From Bacteroidia bacterium (GTDB lineage Bacteria > Bacteroidota > Bacteroidia > Bacteroidales > F082), in the NCBI GenBank assembly GCA_021287165.1, contig JAJTAY010000033.1, forward strand, positions 62,001 to 126,000: DNA of 64,000 bases, in the 5' to 3' direction. The stretch's first letter is position 1. The number at the start of each line of letters is the position of its first letter. The notes under the pieces are model-generated. The model had not been told where the DNA came from, searched no databases, and was given only the letters and a program-made list of their open reading frames with translations. Position numbers and translations under genes: made by a program. This document shows, one piece after another, positions 8,319 to 18,300 of the stretch.

Positions 8319-9572
8319 ATGAAAAAATCATGGATTGAGATTCCCGGCGGAAGCGATTTCACGCTGGAAAATATCCCGTTTGGTATCATCCGGTATGGAG
8401 ATCAGGTGGCCCCGGCAACCCGTATAGGCGATACGGTGGCCGACCTTTCGGTACTGGCCGATTTCGGCTTTTTCGACGACCTCGACATACCCGACCTTAG
8501 TGTGTTTTATCAGCCGGTACTCAACGACTTGATTGCTCTCGGAAGACAAAAAACCAGTCAGGTCAGGCAAAGGCTGCAGGAGTTGTTTGCCGATAATTGT
8601 GCGTTGCTTAAAAATCAGGAAGATGTTTGCCGAATGTCGTTGCACCCCGCCAATGCAGTGCAAAATCTAAAGCCAGTCAGCGTTGGCGATTATACCGATT
8701 TTTACTCGAGTATCGACCATGCCACCAATGTAGGCAAGATGTTTCGCGATCCGTCTAACGCCCTGCTGCCCAACTGGAAGCATTTGCCGGTTGGTTATCA
8801 CGGACGCAGTTCATCCATTGTAATTTCAGGCACTTCCATCCACAGGCCGAAGGGGCAAACACGCCCCGACGACAACCAACCACCGGTATTCGGTCCGAGT
8901 CGTCAGCTCGATTTCGAGCTCGAAATGGCTTTTATCACTTGTGGCGAAACTGCACTCGGCGAGTCTATACCGGTTGAAAAAGCCGAAGATTACATTTTCG
9001 GACTCGTGCTGTTCAACGATCTTTCGGCACGCGACATTCAAAAATGGGAATACGTGCCGCTCGGGCCATTTCTCTCAAAAAGTTTCGGCTCGGTCATCTC
9101 GCCCTGGATAATAACCCTCGATGCACTTGAACCTTTCCGCATCGAGTCGCCTTTGCAGGAGCCTGAGCCACTGCCTTACTTAAGGCACAATGGAAGGAAT
9201 CATTTCGACCTGAAGCTCGAAGTGTATTTAATACCTGAACACAGCGAAGGCAAACTGATCTGCAACTCCAACCTGCGACATCTCTACTGGAGTATGGCCC
9301 AGCAGCTTGCGCATCAGACTGTGGCAGGCTGCAATATCCGTACCGGCGACCTATTTGCCTCCGGTACCATCAGCGGACCAGAGCCCGATTCGTTTGGCTC
9401 GATGCTGGAGCTTTGCTGGAAAGGTACCCGGCCCATTATCATGCCCGACGGGAGCAGACGGACTTTCGTGAATGACAACGACACGATCATCATGAAGGCC
9501 TATGCTGAGAAAGATGGTATTAGGGTTGGATTTGGCGATTGCACCACCACCATACTCCCTGCAAAAGTTTAG
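8319..9572 (+). CDS. fahA: Fumarylacetoacetase
   Basis: Hydrolyses fumarylacetoacetate to fumarate and acetoacetate, the last step of tyrosine degradation. The 417-residue protein matches the animal-type FAH in length and landmarks. Metal ligands are D127 (YTDFYSS), E200 and E202 (FELEM) and D234 (NDLSARDIQ), and the catalytic base is H134 (IDHATNVG); each is shifted by one from the mouse numbering. The SH3-like N-terminal domain covers about the first 115 residues. It lies third in the operon, 6 nt before the next gene. Confidence 0.95.
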   Translation: MKKSWIEIPGGSDFTLENIPFGIIRYGDQVAPATRIGDTVADLSVLADFGFFDDLDIPDLSVFYQPVLNDLIALGRQKTSQVRQRLQELFADNCALLKNQEDVCRMSLHPANAVQNLKPVSVGDYTDFYSSIDHATNVGKMFRDPSNALLPNWKHLPVGYHGRSSSIVISGTSIHRPKGQTRPDDNQPPVFGPSRQLDFELEMAFITCGETALGESIPVEKAEDYIFGLVLFNDLSARDIQKWEYVPLGPFLSKSFGSVISPWIITLDALEPFRIESPLQEPEPLPYLRHNGRNHFDLKLEVYLIPEHSEGKLICNSNLRHLYWSMAQQLAHQTVAGCNIRTGDLFASGTISGPEPDSFGSMLELCWKGTRPIIMPDGSRRTFVNDNDTIIMKAYAEKDGIRVGFGDCTTTILPAKV

Positions 9573-9578
9573 AACCGC

Positions 9579-10454
9579 ATGAAAACGCTCGACGCTACCG
9601 CCATTGCTCAAAATTATCTGCATCGCATCATGCTAGGCACCATAGCGCCAAGGCCCATTGCCTTTGCCAGCACCATCGATGCCCAAGGCCAGCCCAACCT
9701 TGCCCCTTTTAGTTTTTTCAATGCCTTTGGGGTCAATCCGGGAACCCTCATCTTTTCTCCTTCGCGCCGCGGACGCGACAATACCACCAAGCACACCTAC
9801 GAAAACCTGCTTGAAGTGCCCGAAGTGGTTATCAATGTTGTAACCTATGAAATGGTGCAGCAGATGAGTCTGGCCAGCTGCGAATTCCCAAAAGGGGTGA
9901 GTGAATTTGAGAAAGCCGGCTTCACGGCGCTTCCATCCGAAAGGATCAAACCCTTCAGGGTCAAGGAATCACCTGTTCAGTTTGAATGCCGTGTACGACA
10001 AATTATTCCGACAGGCGATGGTCCTGGCGCCGGAAACCTTATTGTTTGTGATATACTTTTAGTACATCTTGACGAAAAAATTCTATCGGCAGAGGGTGAG
10101 GTCGATCCTACGAAAATTAATCATGTAGGTAGGCTTGGCGGGGATTATTACGTCAGAGTGGATGAAAATTCCCGGTTTATCGTTCCAAAGCCAAACATTC
10201 ACAACGGAATAGGTATTGACGCCCTGCCGGTTGAAATACGTCACAGTCCGCTACTAACGGGTAACGAACTGGGCATGATGGGCAATTTGAGCATGTTTCC
10301 GGATGAAGAAATAATCAGCCAATACAGAAAAGAAATCCTTTCAGCAGAGCAAATGAGAATGGGCGAAACAATCGTTTTCGCTCATGCCAAACTGCTGCTT
10401 GCAGAGGGAAAAGTGAATGAGGCATTGGCCTACCTGCTGGCCTTTTACAAATAA
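9579..10454 (+). CDS. Flavin reductase-like (split-barrel FMN-binding) protein in the tyrosine operon
   Basis: A 291-residue protein. The first 200 or so residues resemble the flavoredoxin / flavin reductase split barrel: APRPIAFASTIDAQGQPNLAPFSFF at the start of the barrel, and GxGxxxN near residue 150. The last 90 or so residues form an extension with no motif I recognise, predicted helical at the very end. It follows fahA by 6 nt, so it is surely co-expressed with tyrosine degradation. Its role there is not clear. It might supply reduced flavin, act on an aromatic intermediate, or be a misfit paralogue. Maleylacetoacetate isomerase, the missing step, is not recognisable in the window, but this fold is not an isomerase fold. 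Confidence 0.8.
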   Translation: MKTLDATAIAQNYLHRIMLGTIAPRPIAFASTIDAQGQPNLAPFSFFNAFGVNPGTLIFSPSRRGRDNTTKHTYENLLEVPEVVINVVTYEMVQQMSLASCEFPKGVSEFEKAGFTALPSERIKPFRVKESPVQFECRVRQIIPTGDGPGAGNLIVCDILLVHLDEKILSAEGEVDPTKINHVGRLGGDYYVRVDENSRFIVPKPNIHNGIGIDALPVEIRHSPLLTGNELGMMGNLSMFPDEEIISQYRKEILSAEQMRMGETIVFAHAKLLLAEGKVNEALAYLLAFYK

Positions 10455-10640
10455 TCCTCGAATTTACTTGCTGAATTACTGCATTTTATGTCTTAATTAA
10501 AATCAATTCTAAATTTCATTCGGTCAATCTTTACAAGTTGTTTATCCCGCAAAACAGCTGTTCAAATTTTAGAGGCTCCGGATTAGAAAGGCTATTTTAC
10601 ATTGGTAGCTTAAGATTAATCCTCACATGTTAAAAAATTT

Positions 10641-10648
10641 TAAATTTG
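10641..10648 (+). promoter_or_regulatory. -7 promoter box for the first C25 protease
   Basis: TAAATTTG fits TAnnTTTG perfectly. It overlaps an in-frame TTG at 10646, so that TTG cannot be the start of translation. The first usable ATG is 10709, about 55 nt beyond the predicted transcript start. No TTTG box lies at the standard distance. Confidence 0.5.
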
Positions 10649-10708
10649 GCAGCTAAATCGTGTTTAGTTAACCGAACCAAAAAGCGTGTTTTTATTAATC
10701 TACTCAAA

Positions 10709-13700
10709 ATGAAAAGTTTATTACAATTTCTTCCATCACGCAAAACCGGCGTGTTATGGATGATGGTTGCTTTTGCAGCCTTTTCCGTTCGCAGTGCTTA
10801 TGCCCAAAATCTGACTATCAATTTCGGTCGGTCGGATAATAAGGCCCAGGTGCTGGAGGACAATTCGTCAAAAACCCGCATTGCGATAACCTATTCAGGA
10901 GCTGCAAGTTTTGACGTACAAACAGAGAAAGGAAGCTTTACCGAAATGGTTATTCCTGGCGCATATTCCACTGGTTCGCTCGGCATGCCGAAACTGCCGG
11001 CTTCAAAATACCTCATGGAAGTGCCTTTTGGTGCCGAGGTGAGTGTAAAAGTGCTCAACTATACGGTGAGCGAGTATAAACTTTCCGATTACGGTATCAC
11101 TAACCAGTTGATGCCCAACCAGCCTTCGCTCCGCAAAGACCAGTCTCCAGAGGACGTGCCTTTCGAGTTTGATCATGCCACTTACAAAAAAGACGAATTT
11201 GTAAGCCCCGAACTGGCCACCATCGAAGTGCTGGGAGTATTGCGCAGCTATCGCATTGCGCGCCTTACCGTTTCGCCAGTTAGCTACAATCCCGTTCAGG
11301 GAACTATTCGTGTTGTCAACGACATTGAACTGGAAGTAATTTATACAGGCGCCGACGAAGCCCTGACAGAATATGTTAAGTCAACCACATATTCACCTTA
11401 TTTTGAGCCTGTCAGAGAAAAACTTCTGAACGGCGCTACCAAACATGACTATCCTGCACATCCTGATCTTACCAAATATCCCATTAAATATTTAATTGTT
11501 TCGGACCGCATGTTCGAAAACGACCTTCAGCCCTTCATCCAATGGAAGAAGAAAAAGGGCTTCAAGGTAATTGTGGCTTACACCGATGTTATTGGCACTA
11601 CCTATACCCAGATTCAGAGTTATGTTCATGGCCAATACAATGCCGGAACCCCTACCGACCCCGCACCAACATTCGTTTTGTTCGTGGGCGACACCCCTCA
11701 AATCCCTGCAACCACAGGATCGTCATCACAAAAGATGACTGACCTTTACTACGGAAGCGTTGACGGCGATATGTTCCCCGAAATGTATTACGGTCGATTT
11801 TCTGCCCGCAATTCAGCTCAGCTGATTCCCCAAATTGAGAAAACGCTTTACTACGAACAATACCAGTTCAGCGATCCGACTTACCTCAACAAAACCACAC
11901 TCATTGCTGGTGCTGACGGCACCTGGAATCCCCGCGTTGGACAGCCCACCATTCACTATGCAACACAGAACTATTACAATGCTGCTCACGGCTTTACTGA
12001 TGTCTACACTTATCTCACCAGCTATGCCGGATGCTATGATCCATCCCGCATTGCAGTAGGCTTCATCAACTATACGGCTCACTGCTCCGAAACATCCTGG
12101 GGCGACCCATCGCTGACCCAATCGATGGTAAACAATTTCTCAAATCAGGATAAATATCCTTTGGCTATTGGCAACTGCTGCCTTGCCGCCGACTTTGGTT
12201 ATGCCGAATGTATTGGCGAAACCTGGATGCGTGCGCCCAATAAAGGATCAGTAGTTTATATCGGCTCATCGCCAAGCTCTTATTGGTTCGAAGATTTCTA
12301 CTGGGCAGTTGGTGCTTTCCCAATCGTTGGCACCAATAACGGTTATGTTCCAACCTATGCCGAAACCACATGGGGAGCGTATGACGGACCTTTTGTGAGC
12401 AATTACGTTAGCGCTGGCGGAACAGTCATGATCGGAAACCTTGCTGTAACCGAGGTACATATTCAGGGTTATCCCAGCCATTCGAGCCCACTGTACTACT
12501 GGCAAGCTTACAACGTATTGGGCGACCCATCGGTTGTAATTTATCACAGCGAAGGCAGCGAAAACACTGTTTCTCACCTGCCCATACTGCCTATTGGCCT
12601 AACCACATACGAGGTTACTGCTCTTCCGGGCTCTTATGTTGCCATCAGCAAAGACGGGGTACTTCACGGTTCAGCACTGGTTGGAGCTTCGGGAGTGGTT
12701 GATGTGCCGATTGAGCCAGTTCTCTCAGGCGGAGATGTTGATATTGTTGTCACAAAACCACAATACCGTCCTTATATGGTTCAGGTACCCGCTGCAGCAC
12801 TTGTTGGCCCTTATATCGTGCTTGATTCTTATGTAATCAACGATGCGTCAGGAAATAATAACGGACTTGCTGATTACGGAGAAAATATCTCGTTGAATGT
12901 TACTGTTAAAAATGTTGGCGCCGATCCTTCAGGACCACTCACAGTTAGTGTTGCCGGTACCAACCAGTATGTCACACTCACCAGCGCCGCAACTCAGAAC
13001 TTCCCGGCCGTAGCCAGCGGTTCCACCGCCACGGTAAATAATGCGTTCAGCTTCAGTATTGCCAATTTTGTTCCCGACCAGCATATTGCTGCTTTCCAAC
13101 TCAACATCACCGACGGTTCGGCTACCTGGACTTCCAATCTGCGTATCACGCTTCAGGCCCCAGTGCTCGCTATCAACCAGGCAATTGAAGTGCTCGACAC
13201 AGGTGGAAATGGCAATGGCATTCTCGATCCGGGTGAGTCCGGGGTCTTAAAGGTTACCGTAAAGAACAATGGTAATAGTGCTATTCAGAACATCAGCGTC
13301 ACGATGGTTTCTGCCAATCCGATGCTCGTCATTTCAACGCCTACAGCAACACATCCGGCCATTGCGGCACAATCGCAGGCCGTATTGGAGTTTGCCGTAA
13401 GTGCTGATCCGACGTCTCCAATAGGCAATCCTGCCAACCTGACTCTTACAGCTGAGGGCGGACCACAGAACCTTTACACTGCCACGCAAAACAGCGTTGT
13501 TGTTATCGGCCTCATCCCGGAATACAATATGTCAAACGGATCGGCCACTACTTGTGTAGGTAAATTCTATGACTCAGGAGGTCCGAACGGCCAGTATGGC
13601 AATAATGAAAGTTTCACCTTCACCTTCAATCCATTCTCACCTGGTGCAATGATCAGGGCTACTTTCAACAGCTTTGACCTTGAGAACAACTACGATAAAC

Positions 13701-15271
13701 TGTTCATTTACAATGGCCCCGATGCTAATGCGCCTCAGCTGCCCGGTAGCCCATTTACAGGAACTACCAGCCCCGGAATCGTAACAGCCCAAAATGCAAG
13801 CGGCTCTCTCACCTTCAAATTCACTTCCGATGGCTCTGTGACTAAAGAAGGTTGGTATGCCGACATCAGTTGTTATGAACCGAATACTCCGCCCAACTGC
13901 GCAACCAATCCCATTCCTACCAACAACGCCACCAACGTAAGCGTTGCAGCAGTTTTAAGCTGGACTGCAGCCGACGCTACTTCGTTTGATGTTTATTTTG
14001 GAATCTCTCCTGAACCTCCTTTTGTTGGTAATGTTACTGTAAATCAATATCAGGCCAATCTCCAGACAAACACCACCTATTTCTGGAAAGTTGTGCCAAA
14101 GAACCAAATTGGGCCAGCAACCGGCTGCCAGGTGTGGACGTTCACCACAGGTGGCCCTGAATATCTGATGACCAATTCCACAGTTACAGCCTCCAACGGA
14201 ACATTTTACGATTCAGGCGGAGCCAATGGTCAATATCAGAATAATGAAAACCTGACCATGACCTTCATGCCAACACAGCCCGGATCGCCGCTCAAGTTCA
14301 CATTCACTGCATTTGACACTGAAAACAACTACGACAAACTGTGGATCTACAATGGTCCCGATGTTAACGCACCTCAGTTCCCCGGCAGTCCTTTCATGGG
14401 TACAGTAAGCCCCGGAACCATCACCTCCACTCATTCCACAGGCGCTGTTACATTCCGCTTTGTATCGGACAACTCGATTACACGTGCAGGCTGGGTGGCC
14501 AACTTTGTAACGATGGGACCGCTCGGTGTCAATCCAGCAGCTTATCCGCCACAAATCTGCCTTGGTAATTCGGCGCTCCTCAACGCCCACGCTTCTGGCG
14601 GTAATGGCAATTACACCTACACCTGGAGCCCCACTACAGGTCTTAGCAACCCAACTATTGCCAATCCCGTTGCCACACCAACAGAAACAACCACCTATAC
14701 CGTAACCGTGAATGACGGCTTGGTACAGACAAACGGTCAGGTCACACTGACTGTGAATACCATCCAGCCAGTTGACCTGGGACAGGACACTACCTTATGT
14801 GTATGGCAGTCTGTAACTTTTGATGCCACTATCCCTAACGCAGCCTCCTACCTGTGGACTCCCGGAAACATCACTACCCCCACATTCACGGCAGCAGGAA
14901 GCCAATTTGGTGCAGGCACGCACAACGTAAGTGTAACGGTAACTGATGTTAACGGCTGTACAACCACCGACAATGTGAACGTTACTTTCGATGTTTGCTC
15001 GTTCATTGGCGAGAATGACAACCAGCTGCAGGTGATGATTCACCCAAATCCTGCAGTCAATGTGCTGAATATTCAGATCACCGGACAAGCTGAAAAGCTG
15101 TCATACTATCTGCTGAACTATCAGGGTCAAAAGGTTTACTCTAAAGAACAGGTAAACGTTAACGGATTGTATAGCAGTCAGATCGATCTTCAAAATCTGG
15201 CCAAAGGCGTGTACTACATTCGTCTGCAGTCGGGCACCGCAACCACTGTTAAAAAAGTGGTGGTTCAATAA
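10709..15271 (+). CDS. Gingipain-like C25 cysteine protease with CUB-like and PKD-like domains and T9SS sorting tail
   Basis: About 1520 residues. After a signal peptide ending near SAYAQ comes a C25-type propeptide (to about residue 250), then the caspase-like C25 domain (about 250-620). The catalytic dyad is H458 and C491, spaced 33 residues as in gingipains. The residues beside them are unusual: H458 is followed by Cys where clan CD enzymes have Gly, and C491 is preceded by another Cys. Downstream are CARDB-like modules with calcium-type loops (GGNGNGILDPGE), two CUB-like domains flanking an FN3-like domain, a PKD-like domain, and a T9SS type A tail with PNPAVN and a final KKVVVQ. It should be exported to the surface or released. 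The next gene is a divergent paralogue. Confidence 0.88.
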   Translation: MKSLLQFLPSRKTGVLWMMVAFAAFSVRSAYAQNLTINFGRSDNKAQVLEDNSSKTRIAITYSGAASFDVQTEKGSFTEMVIPGAYSTGSLGMPKLPASKYLMEVPFGAEVSVKVLNYTVSEYKLSDYGITNQLMPNQPSLRKDQSPEDVPFEFDHATYKKDEFVSPELATIEVLGVLRSYRIARLTVSPVSYNPVQGTIRVVNDIELEVIYTGADEALTEYVKSTTYSPYFEPVREKLLNGATKHDYPAHPDLTKYPIKYLIVSDRMFENDLQPFIQWKKKKGFKVIVAYTDVIGTTYTQIQSYVHGQYNAGTPTDPAPTFVLFVGDTPQIPATTGSSSQKMTDLYYGSVDGDMFPEMYYGRFSARNSAQLIPQIEKTLYYEQYQFSDPTYLNKTTLIAGADGTWNPRVGQPTIHYATQNYYNAAHGFTDVYTYLTSYAGCYDPSRIAVGFINYTAHCSETSWGDPSLTQSMVNNFSNQDKYPLAIGNCCLAADFGYAECIGETWMRAPNKGSVVYIGSSPSSYWFEDFYWAVGAFPIVGTNNGYVPTYAETTWGAYDGPFVSNYVSAGGTVMIGNLAVTEVHIQGYPSHSSPLYYWQAYNVLGDPSVVIYHSEGSENTVSHLPILPIGLTTYEVTALPGSYVAISKDGVLHGSALVGASGVVDVPIEPVLSGGDVDIVVTKPQYRPYMVQVPAAALVGPYIVLDSYVINDASGNNNGLADYGENISLNVTVKNVGADPSGPLTVSVAGTNQYVTLTSAATQNFPAVASGSTATVNNAFSFSIANFVPDQHIAAFQLNITDGSATWTSNLRITLQAPVLAINQAIEVLDTGGNGNGILDPGESGVLKVTVKNNGNSAIQNISVTMVSANPMLVISTPTATHPAIAAQSQAVLEFAVSADPTSPIGNPANLTLTAEGGPQNLYTATQNSVVVIGLIPEYNMSNGSATTCVGKFYDSGGPNGQYGNNESFTFTFNPFSPGAMIRATFNSFDLENNYDKLFIYNGPDANAPQLPGSPFTGTTSPGIVTAQNASGSLTFKFTSDGSVTKEGWYADISCYEPNTPPNCATNPIPTNNATNVSVAAVLSWTAADATSFDVYFGISPEPPFVGNVTVNQYQANLQTNTTYFWKVVPKNQIGPATGCQVWTFTTGGPEYLMTNSTVTASNGTFYDSGGANGQYQNNENLTMTFMPTQPGSPLKFTFTAFDTENNYDKLWIYNGPDVNAPQFPGSPFMGTVSPGTITSTHSTGAVTFRFVSDNSITRAGWVANFVTMGPLGVNPAAYPPQICLGNSALLNAHASGGNGNYTYTWSPTTGLSNPTIANPVATPTETTTYTVTVNDGLVQTNGQVTLTVNTIQPVDLGQDTTLCVWQSVTFDATIPNAASYLWTPGNITTPTFTAAGSQFGAGTHNVSVTVTDVNGCTTTDNVNVTFDVCSFIGENDNQLQVMIHPNPAVNVLNIQITGQAEKLSYYLLNYQGQKVYSKEQVNVNGLYSSQIDLQNLAKGVYYIRLQSGTATTVKKVVVQ
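13523..14515 (+). repeat. Duplicated CUB-like domain within the first C25 protease
   Basis: Two roughly 118-residue domains start at 13523 and 14162, with a period of 639 nt. They share FYDSGGxNGQYxNNE, ENNYDKLxIYNGPD, PGSPFxGTxSPG and a closing GWxA. An FN3-like module lies between them. These are probably carbohydrate- or protein-binding modules that hold the protease to its target. Confidence 0.75.
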
Positions 15272-15286
15272 TATTTAAACCGTTTT

Positions 15287-15336
15287 AGCTGCCTCAGGAG
15301 TAAAATGTTGTTACTTTTGAGGCAGCTTTGTTTTTT
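15287..15336 (+). terminator. Intrinsic terminator between the two C25 protease genes
   Basis: AGCTGCCTCA at 15287-15296 pairs with TGAGGCAGCT at 15318-15327. An inner AGTAA/TTACT pairing extends the stem, and a T-rich tract runs to 15336. It ends only 12 nt before the ATG of the next gene at 15349, so little room is left for a separate promoter. Confidence 0.85.
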
Positions 15337-15348
15337 AAACCATTCATT

Positions 15349-18300
15349 ATGAGAAATCTTTACATTTTTTTGCTGGCCGTTGTGTTTGCATTGCCGGCTT
15401 TCGCATCCGACTGGACGCCTATTCAGTCCGAAAAGCCCGCTCCCATCGGCTACAGATTGATTCATTCCGATCAGGATCAGACAGTCGTTCAGTTTAGTAT
15501 CGACGGTTTCTTTACTCAATATGTTCAAACGCCAAAGGGCAAAGCAGCCATAGTCAGCGTCCCTAAGATGGTTTCGCTAGCCGAAAAAGGCGCCCCTGAT
15601 GTGCCAAAATATGCTGTTTCGGCCATCATTGGCGACGATGCCAATATGGAGGCGCGCATTGTGGCATCTCGTTTCATGGATTTTCCAAATATTGAAATCG
15701 CACCATCCAAAGGCGACTTTTCACGCAAAATCGACCCCGCAACGGTGCCTTACACTTACGGAGCCATGTATCAGCAGGATGCTTTCTACCCTGCCACAAA
15801 CGTAGAGCTGCAGGAGCCTTATATCCTCCGCAGTTTCAGAGGACAGGCCCTCACACTTACGCCTTTTGTCTATAACCCTGTTACGAAAACGCTTCGGGTT
15901 TATTACGACATCACCGTTCAAATGTTCCGCAACGGATCGGGAGGCTCAAATCAATATACCATGAACCGACCGCTGACCGAAGACAGTGAGTTTGAGCATA
16001 TATATGCAAGCCAATTCATTAATTTTAAGCAGGTGCGCCAACGCTATCCCGTGCTGCAGGAGCAAGGCAAGCTGCTCATCATCAGCCATGGTCCTTTTAT
16101 GGAAGCCATGCAGCCTTTTGTTGCATGGAAAAAGACCATCGGACGCCCGACAGAAATGGTCAACGTAAGCACTGTAGGCTCTACACCGGAAGCGATAAAG
16201 ACTTTCGTCCAGAACTACTACAACACCAATGGTCTGACTCACCTCCTGCTTGTAGGCGACCACCAGCATGTACCCAGCTTTAACAACTCGACTGCAGGTG
16301 GATTTTCGGACAATTATTTTGGTTATCTGACCGGCAACGACTCCTACAATGAGCTATTTGTTGGCCGTTTTTCAGCCGAAACACCAGCTCACGTGCAGAC
16401 TATGGTTTCGAGAATCATCACGTATGAACGCGACCTGGATCAAAATGCCACCTGGCTCAGCACCGGAATTGGCGTTGCCCGCAACGAAGGTGCTGGCAAT
16501 GGACACAATGGAGGAGAGGCCGACTATGTGCATATGGACTATATTCGCGATACCCTGCTAAACTTCACCTATCAAACTGTTCACCGCGAATATGATGGTG
16601 GTGTTCCCGGACTTACCAATACTACCGCAGCTCAGATTTCGAACCGCATCAATACCGGTTCAAGCATCATCAACTATTGCAACCACGGCTCACAAACGGG
16701 CTGGAGTGTTGCTGGCTATTCAACTTCACACGTTGAAGCACTGAACAACACCGACCGCTGGCCCATAGTATGGGCAGTGGCCTGCGATAACGGACGTTTT
16801 ACCAATGGCACATGCTTTGCCGAAACCTGGCTACGCGCCTCGAAGAACGGCCAGCCAACCGGTGCCATCGGAACCATGATGTCTTGGATTTCGCAGCCAT
16901 GGCAGCCGCCTATGACCGGTCAGGACGAAATGGTTACCATTCTTGCAGAAGGATATCAGAACAACATCAAACGCACCTTTGGAGGAACATCCATCAATGG
17001 CAGCATGAAAATGATCGACCTTCATGGCTCATCGGGCCGCAGCACCCACGACACCTGGATCCTGTTTGGCGATCCCACGCTGACCCTGAGAACTGCCACC
17101 CCAGCTCAAATGAATGTTCAGCATATGCCTGCCATTTTCCTTGGAATGTCGGAGTTAACTGTTATGGCTGATGCCGAAGGCGCAACGGTTGCACTTACAG
17201 TCAATGGTGAAATCATCGGTACAGGAGTAATCAGTGGCGGACAGGCAACTGTCACTTTCCCTGCGCTTAACAATGTAGGAACTATGAAGGTCGCTGTATT
17301 TGGCTTTAATAAAGTTACCTACCTGCAGGATATTGACATCATTCCGGCTGCCGGACCATTCGTTGCCTATATGTCGAATATGGTCAATGGCGTTGCCGGT
17401 GGTCAGGTGCATTACGGACAGGAAGTTCAGCTGGGTATTCAACTGAAGAACCTCGGCGTTGAACCTGCCAATAATATTGTTGCAACACTGACAACCAATT
17501 CGCCCCATGTAACAATCAACGATGGTGTTCAGGAATTTGGAACCCTTCTGCCGAACCAGGCACTTACCATTGCCGATGCATTCAACTTTTCGGTAGGCAA
17601 TAGCGTGCCCAATAATACACCTATTCAATTTACCGTCACAATGACCAGCCCCGACGGCACCTGGTCGAGCACATTTAACCTGAACGCTCTCGCACCTGCA
17701 TTCACCGTAGGTAGCTTCTCCATCACCGAACTTCAGGGCAACGGCAACGGGCGCCTCGACCCGGGTGAAACTGCCTTGATTCGTATAAATTACACCAACA
17801 GTGGTTTGAGCGCAGCTGGTCAAACAACCGGAACTGTAAGCTTCAATAGCCCGTTTGTGATCGTGAACTCGGGAACCCACAGCGTTGAATCTGTTGGAGT
17901 AGGTCAGACTGCAATGTCAGAGTTCAATATCACTGTAACTGGCGGTGCACCTGTGGGCCAGGCAGTTGGATTTGATTTCAATGTAACCTCAGGAGCCTAC
18001 ACTGCCAGCAAGTCGTTCACAACCAAGGTAGGACTGATACTCGAAGACTTCGAAACAGGCAACTTCAACGCTTATCCCTGGACATTTGCCGGCAATCTTC
18101 CGTGGACTGTTACGTTGGTAAATCCATACGAAGGCAGCTTCTCAGCCAAGTCCGGAGGCATTACACACAGTCAGTCTTCGCAGATGATTCTGCAATACAA
18201 TGTTAGTGCTTCCGACTCCATCTCATTCTACCGTAAGGTTTCGTCGGAATCAGGTTATGACTTTCTAAGGTTCTACATCGACAACGTTAAGGTTGGCGAA

